A stretch of DNA of 64,000 bases from NCBI GenBank assembly GCA_947683425.1, contig CANTUQ010000055.1, forward strand, positions 20,392,001 through 20,456,000, in the 5' to 3' direction. The stretch is from Excoecaria cochinchinensis (lineage: Eukaryota; Streptophyta; Magnoliopsida; Malpighiales; Euphorbiaceae). The notes below the pieces were generated by a model that made no database searches, was not told the origin of the DNA, and saw only the letters and a list, made by a program, of their open reading frames with translations. Made by a program: the position numbers and the translations under genes. Below are positions 13,559-27,923 of the stretch, one piece after another. Position 1 is the stretch's first letter, and the number at the start of each line of letters is the position of its first letter.

Positions 13559-14702
13559 ATAAGCGCGTTTTATACATGATCAAAATGCAATGAGTTCTCA
13601 GTTATTAATTTGGAAACTTGATTATAAATGTTTTATGGAGTTTCAGCTATTTAGAAGAATATTAAATGTACTGTATAAATATTGTTTTACTTTACAAAGC
13701 ATTCATAATTAATTTGGAGCTAAATAAATAATTTATGGTTAAATAATAATTGTTATATTAACTATGAATTGTTATATATGAAAAGAGAAAGTAATTTGCG
13801 ACCTTAATACAAAATGATTATAATGTATGTATGTTTAAATTGTATGCATATACTTAATTTTTATTCCTTGCATAAGTAAATTTGGTTGTCACCACTGAGC
13901 GTAAGCTTAGCGCATGGTTTACCCTCGCGCAGGTCAAGAGATAGAAGTCAAGCAATAATCATGAATGTTCCAAAGGATATTTATTGGATGGGAGACATGA
14001 CAAGAAGGCAATAATGATACATTTTTTAGAATGAGTAACTTGAATTCCATTTCTAGTTTGCATGTACACTACATAGATAATTAGAGTACTATTGTTGCAA
14101 AGAGTTTATATCAGACAATTATTTATAGTTGATAGTTTGATGTATTAATATTATATCTTTGTATTTTGTATATTTGAATTAGGTATTGAGAGCAGATGAT
14201 ATATGTAAATTATTATATATGATGGAGGATGGGAAAACTTGTGTTGGGGTTTGTATTGGAGTAGGGTGAATGACTGTATGATTTTTAGAAGTGTAAAGGA
14301 CTTTTATTTTAAGGGGTTAGGTGACATTATAGAGGGGATTTTGTCGAAATTTTGGTAAAATTAAATGGCACATTTGGAATAGTTTATGATTTCTAATAGC
14401 AGGTGAATTTATAGTGATATCAATTATACTATATGTTAAATGAATTATTGTGCCCATGATGGGCTGTAAAATTGTTTGGTTTGCAGGAGGATAGGATAGA
14501 TAAATAGCCGTTATGCTATTGAAATTTGACAGAATGAATAGTAGAATTAAATAATTATAGGTCAATCGGGTATAGTAAAGTAATGTTGAAAAAAAAATAT
14601 TTACCCAGATTTCACAATAAGCTTAAAAGTAGTTTTAAGATAATCATGGTATTTACAGTAAACGTTAGAACCGTAGTGCACATATAGTATAAGGGTGTTA
14701 CA

Positions 14703-15994
14703 ATTTTGTGGTAACAGAGTGACATTTAGGCGTTTCTGGGTATAGAAAAATAAAATTTTGATAGGAATTGAATAAGTGGTGGTACTTTAGGTACTTGTCA
14801 GTTATCCTTGATAGAGGGGCAATCATTGAACATTCTATGCATGGGATGGATTAATATGCATTGTCATGATATGAAATGTGCATTCGTATAACATTGCATA
14901 CATGACACATCAAACATTCATTGCATTATCATCATGTGATCATTCATAATAGACATCAGGTTATATGCATTGGCCCCAATTGAAAGGAAATTGACATCAT
15001 ATATATAACAAGTGTATAGAAGTGAGATAAATGTACCTATGGAAAGGTAGTAGTAGATTAGAGGTAATAAGGAGTTAAGTAAGGTTTAAGGAAAGTAAGT
15101 AATAGGATGATGTGTATGTTAATGATTTCTGAGTTAAGTGTACATGCTAATTATGAAAAATGAAGAAGTGAAATGACTCCGAAACAGATATGTTATTGGC
15201 TTAAGTAGAATGCACATTGGGGCAAGCCTACAAGTAAAGTAAGAAAAGAAAAATGTATTATTAAGTTTTAATACTCTATTTAACCCAATGATCTAAAATT
15301 TCTGATTTGGATTTTTGAAATGTACTCTCACCCATATACGTGCATGCTGAAACATGCCCTGAAATCGTCATGGAACTCATGTTAAATATTTAGAAGAACA
15401 AAGTGAAGATTTGACACTTGAAACATTCCTTAAATGTCCGACAAGGTCATCTGCTAGTTTTGACTCTAAGTTAGTTGATCATTTATTGAAATAAGGTTGA
15501 AAAAGAAGTAGCTATCTGGAGATGATGAAATGTTGCCTCAAAAATTCAATAATTGGAATTGAGATTTCCACAATTTTAGAAGTTTTAACTTATGGAACAT
15601 TTTCAAAGGATATTTTTAGACCATTCTACTTTTATTAAGAGATTGTAGTACTTGACTCAACAAGGGTTCAGAACACTATATCTTGGTTCTTGTTTGAAGT
15701 GGAGTTAGAAGTTGTTGATTTTAAATATTTCCATGTGCTACAAAGAAAAAGGGAGAATTATGCATATGGTCGCTTTATTTAACGGATTTTTCCTTCTTCT
15801 ATTGTCTCCACAAAAGGCACACGAAGCATTATCATTGACAAAGAGATAATGGCTTTTATGAGATAGAAGAATACAATTAAATTGTTTGCAAACTTGCATT
15901 GGGAATGCAAGTTGATTGAAAGGATGAATCGTGATTTATTGTACAAGTCTGGATAAATTTCGAGGACGAAATTTCTTTTTAAGAGGGGAAGAAA
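14703..15994 (+). other. E3 internal region, non-coding, with PBS and PPT
   Basis: 14709-14720 reads TGGTAACAGAGT, 10 of 12 matches to the initiator tRNA-Met primer site TGGTATCAGAGC. At the other end, cgaggacgaaatt (15961-15973) is followed by the purine tract AAGAGGGGAAGAAA (15981-15994) abutting the right LTR. Between them I see no gag, protease or reverse transcriptase motif in any frame, only short fragments. Confidence 0.75.
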
Positions 15995-18900
15995 TGTAAC
16001 ACCCTGAAAATTCTGACGTTGTGAACAGTAACTTGGTAGGTCAAAATTTTATCGAACGTTAATTTTGATGCATAAGAGGTGGAATTTTCCTTAAAGCTAC
16101 ACAATTTAAATATTCAAATAATTTTACAAATATATACATAAATATATAAATGTGTTTACATGTAAATAGACAAGAAAATATTAAACAAAGAATAATAAGT
16201 AAATAGACACACATAAAAATAATTATAATACATAAAATTTCTATAGGTCTAGAATTTTCAGGATAAAAAAGAGAAATTTAGGGGGAAATGAAATAAAGGG
16301 AAGAGAGGGAGGGGAATAATTGGAAAGACATGAAACGGGAGGGGAGAACAAAAAACAGACCGAGGAAGAAAGAAAGCGAGAAAGAGAGAAGGAGAGAGAG
16401 TGGCGGAGGGGCAGCGCCGGCGACGATAACGACAGCGAATCGCCGATGATCCCCACAACATAGTCCTCGGCGTTTTCTCCTTTCGCGGCATTGCCATTCA
16501 AGGAGAGAAGGGAGAAGAACCAAATCTTCTCCTGCATTTTTTAGCCAGCTCGAGTGGCAGACTATAACACGAGCGGCATCGTTGGACTCCTGGCAGTCAG
16601 ATGAACCTCTCGGTATCCATGGATCCTCCTCACTCTTCGACGATGAAGAGATCAGAGTTGGGGTGAACCGAAGCTCCCGACGGTGATTCCGACAAAACGG
16701 CACGACGGCGTGACCACTAAAAATGAAGCCCTAGCTCCTTGAGCTATCCTCCAATGATGACTGTGCATCTCCTGCAGAGCTCCGACAAGGCTCCAACGAA
16801 GGGGGCAGATGGAAGGATAATGAAATTTTATGGGAATTTTGATCCCAACTGGTATGTGACTGCCAAATTTACTTCTCTAATATGATTTTTAATAAACTAA
16901 ATTGTTTTAGGGAGAGTTTACGATCTGTGTTTTGTATGTTTAGTGTGATAATTCAGTTAGTTGGTTATTAGTGCTTCATTATCGTTTGTATTGTCAGTTT
17001 ATGTGTAGAAGAGTAGGAATTTTTGAGTATGGAATCTGTACAGATAGTTGATTAGGAACCTCCTATTTTGTGTTCTATGTTATGTTGAATTAGTGGCTTT
17101 TAATTGTTAATAGGGTATACTAAAATGGTGTTTAGGTAAGTAGGAAATTATAAGATGCAGAAGCTGTGTAAGATAGTGATTTTAGTGAATTTATACTTGA
17201 AATGAAAATAAATAAAAATAGTCATTAATGATAATTAGAGGACTTGGGATGTTCAAATGGATAATTAGATACTTAACTTCTTTACTTTATGTGAAATTCA
17301 CATTATCCATATACGTATATGTGAAGTAAGTTAGAAAAAAAATGCAATTAAGTGTAAATCTATAAAGCTAGGATGGAGTTTAACATGAATAAAATGAATT
17401 AAAATAAGTGAATAAGATTTAATAAGAAAATATAAAGTGAAAGGGGACTAAATCGTAGAAGTTTATGGTATTTGTAAAAGGTATTGGGAATAACAAGTAA
17501 AATAGAAGAAAATAAATAATTTAATGGTTAAAAGTGTAATTTAGCATAAACATAAGCTTTAAGGACTAACAGTAATTGGACATGTTAAAGTAACAACATA
17601 AGCTGTGAAAAGTGAATAAGTAGTGGAAATTATAAGTAAGGACCAATAAAAGGTAAAATTTTAATTCAATAAAAATTATAAAGAATAAAATATAAATTAG
17701 CCATATTACTGTTAAATAAAGGACTAAAAGTGTAATTTGAACAGGCTCATGGTAAGTGATTGACTTAGAGAAATTAAGTGTATTTAATAAATAATGAGTG
17801 TAGTTAAGTATACTTAAAGAAAATTATAATAATAAAATCAATTAAATTCTTAAGAAATTAGAGTGTTAGGTCATAAACAAAAGTAAATGGGTTATACGCG
17901 TTTAAATGAGGTAATTTGTAAAAGGAAATAGATTAGTGAAATGTAGTGAATACTTATATAAACAATAATGTATAATTGGTATAGTATGAAATGAACTTAA
18001 TTTGATGAAATAAAAATAAAAGTGAATTGGAATGGAAAAAAAGAGTAGTGGCCGAATGTATACTTATATATATATGAGGTATATTATGATTGTTAATGCA
18101 TTTTAATTATATATATATGATTAATGGCATGTTGTGAAGCTAAATTAGTGAAATGTGGTAAGTAAATGGAGTGGTATGAGATGATGATAATTTGTGTTAC
18201 TGGGATTTTTTTTGACATTAAGGATCAAAATGTATATTGACATTATTTTATGTAAAGAATGAAATTTTGATTTACTGAAATAATGTACACTGATATTGCC
18301 CTTAGTAGTCTTGTAGTGAAGTCTAGTTCAGGATATAGTTGGCTAGCTATAGGGACGTCTATACCGCGGTGCAAGTCATGGCGACTTGCTTTGCTTTGGT
18401 AGATTTGCGATGGCCTATCTTAGCGATTAAATGTTTAAAGTGTATTGTTCACTGTAAAAGTGATAAAGTGTTAAAGTGTAAAGTGAAATGAAAAGTAAAT
18501 GTGCAAGTGATTCTTGGAGATCAATCTAGAATGTATTGGTCCCGTGTATCCGATTCGAAGATTTCTATTGGATTAATATTAGGGGCAAAATAGTAAATTA
18601 AAAAGTGAATTGGTGAATGTAAAAATAAATGTGCGAGTCAAAGAATTAAATGATGAATAAATAAAACGGGGTAAATTAGTGGATTTAAATAATAAATTTG
18701 CAATCCATATTAAATGTATAACCTAAGGAGTTAGATGGTAAGTATAGAAGTAAATATGGATTAACAAACTATAAAGTAACTTGATGACAGAAAGTAAAGT
18801 TGAATGATAAAATAGTAAAGCTAAGAATGAGATGTTAATTGATAGATAAGAGTGAAAAATTTAAAGTTTAAGATATACATTTAGCTGAAAAGTTAACAAA

Positions 18901-20736
18901 TGCATATTAATATCTTAAATTATGAAATAAGATGATAGTTTTATGATAAAAATTTTAATTGAATAAATGGTATTGGTAAATGATCTTATGAAATGAGTGA
19001 CAAGATGAAGTAGCCTTATGTATGTATACGAACTTCATACTCACCCAATGTGTACTACATACCTGCATATATATTAGCAGGTATTATTGGATTAGATGAA
19101 AGCTAGAATAATTGTTAATGTAGAAATGAAACATTAACTGCTATGTTATAAGCATATTGACTATATAATAATCCATGGAATTAGTATAATGATGCATGAT
19201 AAGCGTGTTTCATACATGATCAAAATGCAATGAGATCTCAGTTATTGATTTGGAAACTTGATTATAAATGTTTTATGGAGTTTCAGCTATTTAGAAGAAT
19301 ATTGAATGTACTGCATAAATATTGTTTTACTTTACAAAGCATTCATATTTAATTTGGAGCTAAATAAATAATTTATGGTTAAAAAATAATTGGTATACTA
19401 ACTATGACTTGCTATATATGAAAAGAGAAAGTAATTTGTGACCTTAATACAAAAACATTATAATGTATGTATGATTAAATTGTCACACCCCAAAATGGCC
19501 TTTGTCGGAATGTGTATGCTAAGTCGGGAATGCAAGGGTATTTCAGTAATTTATGCATGAGAAACTTGGATAATAAGGATTTAATGGCAAATAATTAATT
19601 AAGTATGTTAAGAAGAGGAATGTTAGAGTGTGCATGTGGTATACGGTTGTAGGGTGTTTTGGTTGTGGCATTTATCTAGTGAAGTGTGAGTTTGGTACCT
19701 TGGCATGAGATATTTATTCAAGAAAGGATTGGGTGCATGTGTGTGCATGGTGCCATGGTTTGAAAAGTCTAAGTGGGTTTTGTGGTCCAATTGGGAGTTG
19801 CCAAGTGGGCTTGGTAGGTGGGCAATTAATGGGAAAATGAGAAAAAGAGACAAAGAATGAGGGAGAAGAGCAGATCACGTTTTCTACTCTCTCTTCTCCT
19901 CCTCTTTGATTTACTATCTTTTCCTTTTCTCGTTCCTTGTCTCCCCTTCCTTGGTTGTGTGCGTGTTTGGGTGTCTTGGTGGAGCTTGTGCTTTGCTTGA
20001 AGAGGTAAGTTGGGTTAAGGTTTCCTGCATGCTGTCTTCTTCTTCTTCTTCTTCTTCTTCTTCTATTAGTTTTACTTCAGTTAGGGTTTGACTAAGGATT
20101 TTGTGGGTTTCTTGTTTGTACAAGCTTTGGATTGCAAGAAGAAGCTTAAGGACAAGTATAGGATTGAGGATTGAAGCTTAAAGTGTGATTTTGGATCTTC
20201 AATTCCAGGTTTGGGAGCTGTGATTCCTGCATTTGAACTTCTGAGATGTTTTGCCCTAATTCTCACTTAGGTTGTAAATGTTTTTGCATTGTTTAATTTC
20301 TGGAATTTGGTGTGTTTTGGAATGTGTACATGCATGATTTATGTGAGTAGATGTGTTAGTAATGCATGTTAAGGGTTGAATTGAAGGTACTGAGTTTGGG
20401 ATTTGAGGGATTTGAACTTAGCGTAACTTTTAGGGTTTCTGTTCTTGAAGGGAATGAATGTGTTTATGCATGACTTTGGTTGTTTTGATTGTTGAATTAA
20501 GTTGCAATTATCTTGTTATTGCTGTATGGGACATCTTCTGGAAGGTGATAACTTCAATACAATACTTAGTTTTGAGGGTGTTTTTATATGATTTTAGGTG
20601 TTTAGTTGTGTTTTTGTGTTAGGTTTTGTTTCCTTTAGGTTAATTTTACTAATCGTAGTGAAATTGGAATTTTGATGCATTATATATTGTTTTTGATGGA
20701 TTTTTATTTGTCTTTGCAGGTGAGGTTCTAGGTACA

Positions 20737-21133
20737 TCACGGTCACAATGAAATTCATTGTGACAGTGACATAAAGAGAAGTGGAAGTCAGGAGCTGACC
20801 TAGATGGGACACGGTCACAATGGATGTCATTGTGACCGTGACATAGCGAACGATTGGGCAGAATACAAGTAGGAAGTATGTCACGGTGACAATCAATTTC
20901 ATTGTCACCGTGACATAAAAATCATCAAGGCAGAATCAAAGCAGCACGTACCTCACGGTCACAATGGATTCCATTGTGACCGTTACATAATTATTTCCTG
21001 GACAGAAGCGAAACTTTGAAGACCTCACGGTGACAATGAATTTAATTTTCACCGTGACCCCTCTCCTGTGCGTGAAAGGAATTTGAAATTTTTGACTGGA
21101 CATGGTGACAATGAATTTCATTGTCACCGTGAC
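20737..21133. repeat. array of six ~33-bp palindromes in the E6 5' LTR promoter
   Basis: Palindromes lie at about 20737-20770, 20810-20842, 20880-20914, 20953-20985, 21025-21057 and 21101-21133. The arms are TCACGGTCACAATGGA-like or TCACGGTGACAATGAA-like, each facing its complement around a 0-3 base centre. Spacers of 30-40 bp are unrelated. The inner pentamer is GTCAC in some units and GTGAC in others, usually matched in both arms. Confidence 0.95.
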
Positions 21134-21144
21134 CCATCTGGAAC

Positions 21145-21152
21145 TATAAAAA
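21145..21152 (+). promoter_or_regulatory. TATA box of the E6 LTR
   Basis: TATAAAAA lies 11 bp after the last palindrome. The 3' LTR has the same at 33051-33058. The pyrimidine-rich CACTTTTCTCTTTGG and the telo-box-like TAGGGTT follow. Confidence 0.8.
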
Positions 21153-22343
21153 GGCACTTTTCTCTTTGGCTAGGGTTCCGATTTTTTTAGTTAGTTTTTG
21201 TTATTAGTTTTGGCAGCTGAGATTTTCTAAGTGATTCTTCGGTTATAAACTTTAATCTTCATTATTGCTTTGAGATTTTAATTAGAAATTGAGAGTAATT
21301 TTCATTAGATACATAGTTAATTTCCAGAGTTAGTTAGTTTTCTAGTTTTCCAGAATTTTGGTTTTATTCTCCATTAAAGATCTGAAGAAGAAGACTGAAG
21401 AACGTGGGATTCAACCGGGATTTCTACCTCAATGAATTTTTGGGTTTATTCTTTCCTTTATTCTTTTGAATTTGTAATGGATTGTGAGTATTTTCTTAGT
21501 TGTTTGGGGGATCTCTAAACCCCTACCTTAGATGTGAACTCTAAACATATTTTGATATTTGATATATGAATGAGGGTTTATTTCACTGGTTATTATTGTC
21601 AAATCATGAGATGTATGTTTTCAAGTTAATTTCCTGTTTTGATGAATGGATTAATTCATGTATCTTAATTGGTTATTGAATTGAATGATTAAATGTCATG
21701 ATAATTTATCTTCAGATTTTCTGTCATGTTTGCTGTAACATTCGGACTGCTCCGGAAGGGAATCCATATGTGCATGTTTTCATGGTTTAAGATTTGAGTG
21801 AGGAGTGAAATAAGTAGGTTTTGGGTTGTTTGGCTCCAGAATGGGAAAGCAAACCGAACCTAGGATTTTAGAACCGTGATTAGGCTAGTTGTATGACTTG
21901 CTCCGGAATGGGACGTCATGTAATTAGAGTAGCTTGCTCCGGAATGGGATGCTTGGGTTAAGAGGGTTATCCCGATTTCGTTCATATATGTTTTCTTTAT
22001 GTGTTTTGATTCATATCTGGGTATGGGGTGGATGAGTGAACCTGAGCAACGTTTGTCTAATTTTGAATTCTTATCTTGTTAATTTTTCCGTCATTTAGTT
22101 TATTGCAATTGTTGCTGTCAATTTAATTTGATTGTTTCTGTTTACTTATTTTGGTTATTTAAATTCTTTGTTTTTAATCAGTAGTTCATTCAATAAATTC
22201 AAACAATTGGGAATTCTTTAGCATACATTTGATTTTCATTACTTGCGCACACAGTCTCTTGGGTACGATAACTCGGAGTCTTAAAAATACTCCATTATAT
22301 TACTTGTCGATTCAGTACACTTGCTGAGGTCGCGTCAAGTTTT

Positions 22344-22361
22344 TGGCGCCGTTGCCGGGGA
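22344..22361 (+). other. E6 primer binding site, tRNA-Asp
   Basis: TGGCGCCGTTGCCGGGGA is an exact complement of the 3' end of plant tRNA-Asp including CCA, six bases after the LTR end. tRNA-Asp priming is typical of Athila elements. Confidence 0.92.
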
Positions 22362-22469
22362 CTGGCGTTGTTTTAAGTTTTGATTATTATTTGTGTGTGT
22401 TTTACTTTTTCTTTTATTTTATTTTATTTTTATTTATTCTTTATTCTTTTCAGGTAATTGTTGTGGTGC

Positions 22470-25400
22470 ATGAGCATATTGAGACAGGAGCAAATAGCAC
22501 CCTACGATCCTGAAATCGAGAGGACTTTGCATCAATGAAGGAGAGCCAACAGAAATAATAACATGGAAGACAATATTCTCCCTATTGGTGAAGTTCCTCC
22601 CGAGAACGAACAAGTGCTGAGGGCACAAGATGGAAATCAAGGGAATCATAGAGAAGAGGTCCCGAGGCAGAGGATAATAAGGGATTATCCAGTACCAAGA
22701 TGGAATGAGGATAATCGGACGATTGTGTTGCCAAGGGGAGTGCAGTTTGAGCTTAAACCAGCCACCATCAATATGGTACAGAGGAATCAGTTTACGGGTT
22801 CAGAAGTGGAAGACCTCGTACAGCACTTAGACATATTCTTAGAGGTCAGTGATACGGTTCAGATTCCTGGAGTATCATCCGACTCGGTAAGATTAAAGTT
22901 ATTCCCTTTCACATTGATTGGAAAAGCACGTGAATGGTTCCAAATGCTACCTAGACAGTCGATTAGATCATGGGACTAGTTACAGAAGAGATTTTTGATG
23001 AGATTCTTCCCTCCGACAAAGACTGCGCACATCCATAATAATATATTGGGTTTTAGTCAAATGAGTGAGGAGCCGTTTCATGAAGCCTGGGAAAGGTTTA
23101 GAAGGCTGTTAAGAAGCTGTCCATATCATGAGATAGCCATATACCACCTGATGACAACATTTTATTCTGGGGTTACACCACGGACAAGATCCTTATTGGA
23201 TGCTTCATCAGGAGGGTCATTCATGAATAGACTACCAGAGGAACCTTTTCATCTACTTGATGAAATGGCGGCGAATGATGCTCAATGGTCTAATCCTAGG
23301 TCAGTACCGAAAAGACAAGGGATACACGCTGTGGATGAGGTGTCAATGCTGAAGGCACAGATTGAGTCCATGAGGAAGAAGATGAGTAGTCTGAAAGTAC
23401 AGAATGTAGCCTCTGTGGCTCAAGAAAGTGGATGGTATGAAAGTGGGCAAGTTGGTCAAGAGAGTGGGGCAATGGGAGATATAAATGCTATAGGGGATTA
23501 CAGAAGGAATGACCCCTACAGCAACACATATAATCCGGGATGGAGAAATCATCCAAACTTCTCTTGGAAGGATGGAAATCCAAATGCTTCATCCTCTCAA
23601 CCACAAGTTAGACCTCCCTTCAACCAGAACACTCATCAGAACTAAGGGCAGCCGTATCAACAACCATATCCACCCCATCCTAACCAAGGGCAACAATACC
23701 ACCCACCGGGATACCAATCGAGGCCACCTGTGCAAGAAAAGAAGACAAATCTGGAAGATATGTTGGCTACTTTCATAAACAGTCAACAACAGTTTGTAAA
23801 TAGCCAGCAGCAGTTCATGGCTAATCAAGAGACAAGGTGGAAATCTCAAGAGCAGTGGAACCGGAACCAAGATGCTTCCATGAGGAATTTAGAGACTCAA
23901 GTGGGGCAGCTAGCGAATTTCGTGTCTCAAAGACAATCGGGAACATTCCCTTCAAATATAGACCGGAATCCAAAAGAGGAAGCTAAAGCCATCACACTGA
24001 GAAGTGGTAAGGAAATGGTACCGAAAGAAAGCCAAGGTAAAAATTCTTCATCATCAGAAAAGGAGGAGCCGACACGGACGGTAAGTAATTCTCACTCTAG
24101 AGTAGAAGTTAATGAAGATGCTCCTAAAACTGATAAGGGTAAAAGTTTAGTGAATCCGAGGGTAGAGGATCTTGATATAAATAGACTGCCATTTCCTGCA
24201 GTTGCTAAACAGGAAAAGAAAAATGAGCAAAAGGCTAGGTTTCTAGAGATGTTTAAGAAACTGCACATCAATTTACCATTTGCTGAAGCTTTAGCTCATA
24301 TGCCTAACTATGCTAAATTTATGAAAGAATTATGTTCTAATAAAAAGAAATTAGAAGGGCATGGAACTGTACAGCTAACAGAAAATTGCAGTGCTATAAT
24401 CATGAATAAGATCCTTGAGAAATTGGAAGATCCAGGTAGCTTTACTTTACCCTGTGCTATTGGTGAAGATTTTTATGGTACTGCTTTATGTGATTTGGGT
24501 GCCAGCATAAATCTGATGCCTTATTCTATATGCAGAAAGCTTAATCTTGGGGACCTAAGGGAGACGGGAATGAGACTCCAACTGGCAGATAGATCAGTGA
24601 GGCGGCCCAAAGGAGTGATAGAAAATCTCTTGGTGAAGGTGGGGAAATTCATCTTCCCAGTGGATTTTGTGGTGATGGAAATGGAAGAGGATAGGAAGGT
24701 ACCATTGATAGTGGGGAGGCCGTTTTTAAACACAGCGAAAGCATTGATAGATGTTCATGGTCAAACGGTCACCCTACGGTTTAATAATGAGGAGTTGGTA
24801 GTGGATATGAACAAGGCTCAAAAGTATCCATCTGGGGATATGGAGGAGTCTGTTTATTTTATCGATGTAATAGACGAGTGTGTGGAAGAAGTGCAGAAAA
24901 ATGTGGTTGGAGCTGATTCAGAAAATTTGAGTTTGTTACATTCAGTAGAAGGAGAAGAAGTGGAAGAGGAGATAGAGGATGGGAAGGATGAGTCACAGAA
25001 TGAAGAGTCTAACCATAAAAAGGGGGATTTAAATTCTGAACTTAAACCTCTCCCCTCTCATTTAAAATATGTGTTTTTAGAGAAAGATCAGAAACCAGTA
25101 ATTATCTCTTCTTTATTGACAAGTGATGAAGAACAGCTGCTGCTAGAGGTGCTGAGAAAGCACAAGGGAGCAATCGGATGTGAAACCTCAGACTTGAAGG
25201 GGATTGACCCAAGCTACTACACACACGTGATCCCAATGGAGGAGGAATGCAAGTCGATAGCTCAGCCTCAAAGAAGACTCAACCCGGCCATGCAAGAGGT
25301 AGTAAAGAAGGAGGTACTCAAACTCCTCGATGCATGTATAATCTACCCTATTTCTGATAGTAGATGGGTTAGCCCAGTGCAGTGCGTGCCTAAAAAAGGG

Positions 25401-27923
25401 GGGATGACAGTGGTAAAGAATGAACTTAATGAATTGATTCCAACTCGTACAGTTACAGGTTAGAGAGTGTGTATTGATTATAGAAGGTTGAATATTGCCA
25501 CTAGGAAAGACCATTTCCCTTTGCCATTTATTGATCAAATGCTAGAGAGGTTAGCAGGTAATAGGTTCTACTGTTTTTTAGATGGGTATTCGGGATATTT
25601 GCAGATTCCTATAGCCCTTGAGGATCAAGAGAAAACGACCTTTACCTGCCCATATGGCACATTCGCTTATAGAAGAATGCCCTTTGGGTTATGTAATGCA
25701 CCGGCTACGTTTCAGCGGTGTATGATGGCTATTTTCCATGATTTTATAGAAAAATTTATGGAGGTATTCATGGATGATTTCACTATATATGGAGCTGATT
25801 TTATGTGCTGTTTAAGGAATCTTGATTTAGTGCTAGGGAGGTGTGAAAAGACTAACCTAGTTTTAAATTGGGAAAAATGCCATTTTATTGTGAGAGAAGG
25901 CATTGTGTTAGGGCATAAAATTTCAGAGAGAGGGATAGAAGTGGATAAGGCGAAAGTTGAAATCATAGAGAAGTTACCGCCTCCAACGAGTGTTAAGGGC
26001 ATAAGGAGTTTTTTAGGACATGCGGGGTTTTACCGGCTTTTTATTAAAGATTTTTCAAAAATTGCTAAACCCCTATCTAATTTACTCATGAAAGATGTTG
26101 TTTTTAATTTTGATAATGAATGCTTGCTAGCTTTTGAAACATTAAAGCAACGGCTTATTTCAGCTCTGGTGATTATATCTCCGGATTGGACTATGCCGTT
26201 TGAACTAATGTGTGATGCTAGTGATTATGCAGTGGGAGCGGTACTGGGACAGCGATGGGATAAGATATTCTGTGCAATTTATTATGCTAGTCACACTTTG
26301 ACAGGAGCACAGGTTAATTACACCACCACAGAGAAAGAACTTCTAGCAATTGTGTATGCATTCGAGAAGTTCAGGCCATATTTGCTAGGTGCAAAAGTTG
26401 TGGTGTGGTCGGACCATGCAGCTTTGAGGCATTTATTTGCCAAGAAAGAATCCAAACCGAGGCTGATTCGTTGGATACTGCTATTGCAAGAGTTCGATTT
26501 AGAAATAAAGGATAAGAAGGGTGCTGAAAACTTCGTGGCAGACCATTTGTCAAGAATGGAAAATGACCATATTGAAAAGGGGGAAATTTTAGATTTATTT
26601 CCTAATGAACACATTTGTGTTGTATTTGCTTGTGACATTTCTGTTCCTTGGTTTGCTAACATAGCAAATTTTCTTGCAGGAGGTTTTATGCCTAAAGATT
26701 ATACTTGGCAGCCAAAGAAGAAACTGCGAGCAGATGCAAGACAATACATTTGGGATGACCCTTACCTTTTCCAATTATGTGCGGATCAAGTTTTAAGAAG
26801 GTGCATCTCAGATGAAGAGACGGGTGCAATCATCACAGCTTGTCACAGTAGAGAAGTTGGTGGACATCATGGGCCAAATAGAACGGTAATGAAAATTTTA
26901 TCTTCTGGTTTTTATTGGCCTACAATGTTTAGAGATGTTCAATTTTATGTGAAGACTTGTGATAGATGCCAGAGGGTAGGAAATATATCTAAGCGAGATG
27001 AGATGCCCCTGACAAACATGCTTGAGGTAGAACTATTTGATGTATGGGGAATAGATTTTATGGGACCTTTTCCGGTTTCGTACGGGTTTGATTATATTCT
27101 GGTGGCAGTGGATTATGTGAGTAAATGGGTCGAAGCTATAGCCACTAGAACCACTGATACTAAGATTGTTTTAGAATTTTTGAGGAGAAATATATTCACT
27201 CGATATGGAGCCCCTAGAGCCATTATAAGCGATGGTGGTAAACATTTTGTGAACTACCAATTTAAGGCTTTATTAAAGAAATTTGGCGTTAGGCATAAGG
27301 TCACAACCCCTTACCATGCTAAGGCTAATGGTCAAGTTGAAGTGTCTAACAGGGAGTTAAAGGCCATCTTAGAAAAAACGGTCAATTCATCTAGAAAAGA
27401 TTGGTACCTTAAGTTAGATGATGCTCTATGGGCCTATAGGACAGCATTCAAGACACCGATAGGGATGTCCCCTTTTAGGTTAGTTTTTGGGAAGTCCTGT
27501 CACCTCCTAGTGGAAATAGAGCATAAGGCTTATTGGGCTACCAAATTTCTGAATTTTGACATTGAGAATGCAGGTAAGTGCAGGTCTTTGCAGCTAAATG
27601 AACTAGACGAGCATCGATTTTGGGCCTATGATCATGCCATGAGATACAAGATAAAACTAAGAAGTGGCATGATTGAAAACTGGTCAGAAAGGAAATTACA
27701 CCTGGAATGCGAGTGCTTCTTTATGACAGTAGGCTGCGATTGTTTCCTGGTAAGTTGAAATCGAGATACCATAAGAAGTAGTGGCAGTAGATAAGTTTGG
27801 CGTGGTGACATTGAAGCACCCGTGGTTTGAGGATGAATTCAAGGTAAATGGACATCGTGTGGAGCCGTATTTTGAATCTAAATTTGATTGTGCTTCCACG
27901 ATCGTCACTCTTATGGATCCTTG
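22470..27923 (+). pseudogene. E6 gag-pol polyprotein, decayed
   Basis: One frame runs from ATG 22470, but it has in-frame stops at 22536 (TGA), 22977 (TAG), 23643 (TAA) and 25461 (TAG). Frameshifts near 27700 and 27775 disturb the C-terminus. Domains in order: gag (retrotransposon gag core around 22800-23300, FFPPTKT motif); Gln-rich linker; aspartic protease with CDLGASIN near 24490; reverse transcriptase with FMDDF near 25770; RNase H with CDASDYAVG and TEKELLAIV near 26210-26350; integrase HHCC zinc finger near 26850-26980; DDE core with WGIDFMGP, IISDGG and NGQVEVSNRE (27045-27360). All catalytic residues I can check are present, so decay is by stops rather than active-site loss. The C-terminal tail (KHPWFEDEFKVNGHRV) can still be read to about 27900. 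It would be inactive unless complemented. Confidence 0.95.

Larger units (their letters stand above)
4888..14702 (+). repeat. E3 left LTR (contains E4)
   Basis: Direct repeat of 15995 onward; compare the blocks at 4900-5100 and 16005-16200. It is split after 8087 by E4, with ATAAG on both sides (8083-8087, 13559-13563), and resumes at 13564. A GA-rich tract (5265-5300) and several short ORFs near 5136-5663 are low-complexity products. Small dyads near 7240-7300, such as GCAAGTC..GACTTGC, and a degenerate copy of the terminal twin hairpin (13893-13935) are present. Confidence 0.85.
20546..22337 (+). repeat. E6 5' LTR (1792 bp)
   Basis: Repeated at 32452-37508. An inverted-repeat array at 20737-21133 is followed by a TATA box (21145-21152) and a likely transcription start about 30 bp on, near CTAGGGTT. 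U3 is therefore about 630 bp and R-U5 about 1.15 kb. Confidence 0.92.

Noticed and set aside
20594..21157. Minus-strand ORFs with repeated VTVTM and IVTV motifs, also at 32500-33063 and 28083-28286
   Set aside because: The peptide repeats are translations of the palindrome arrays in LTR and spacer DNA, not a repeat protein.
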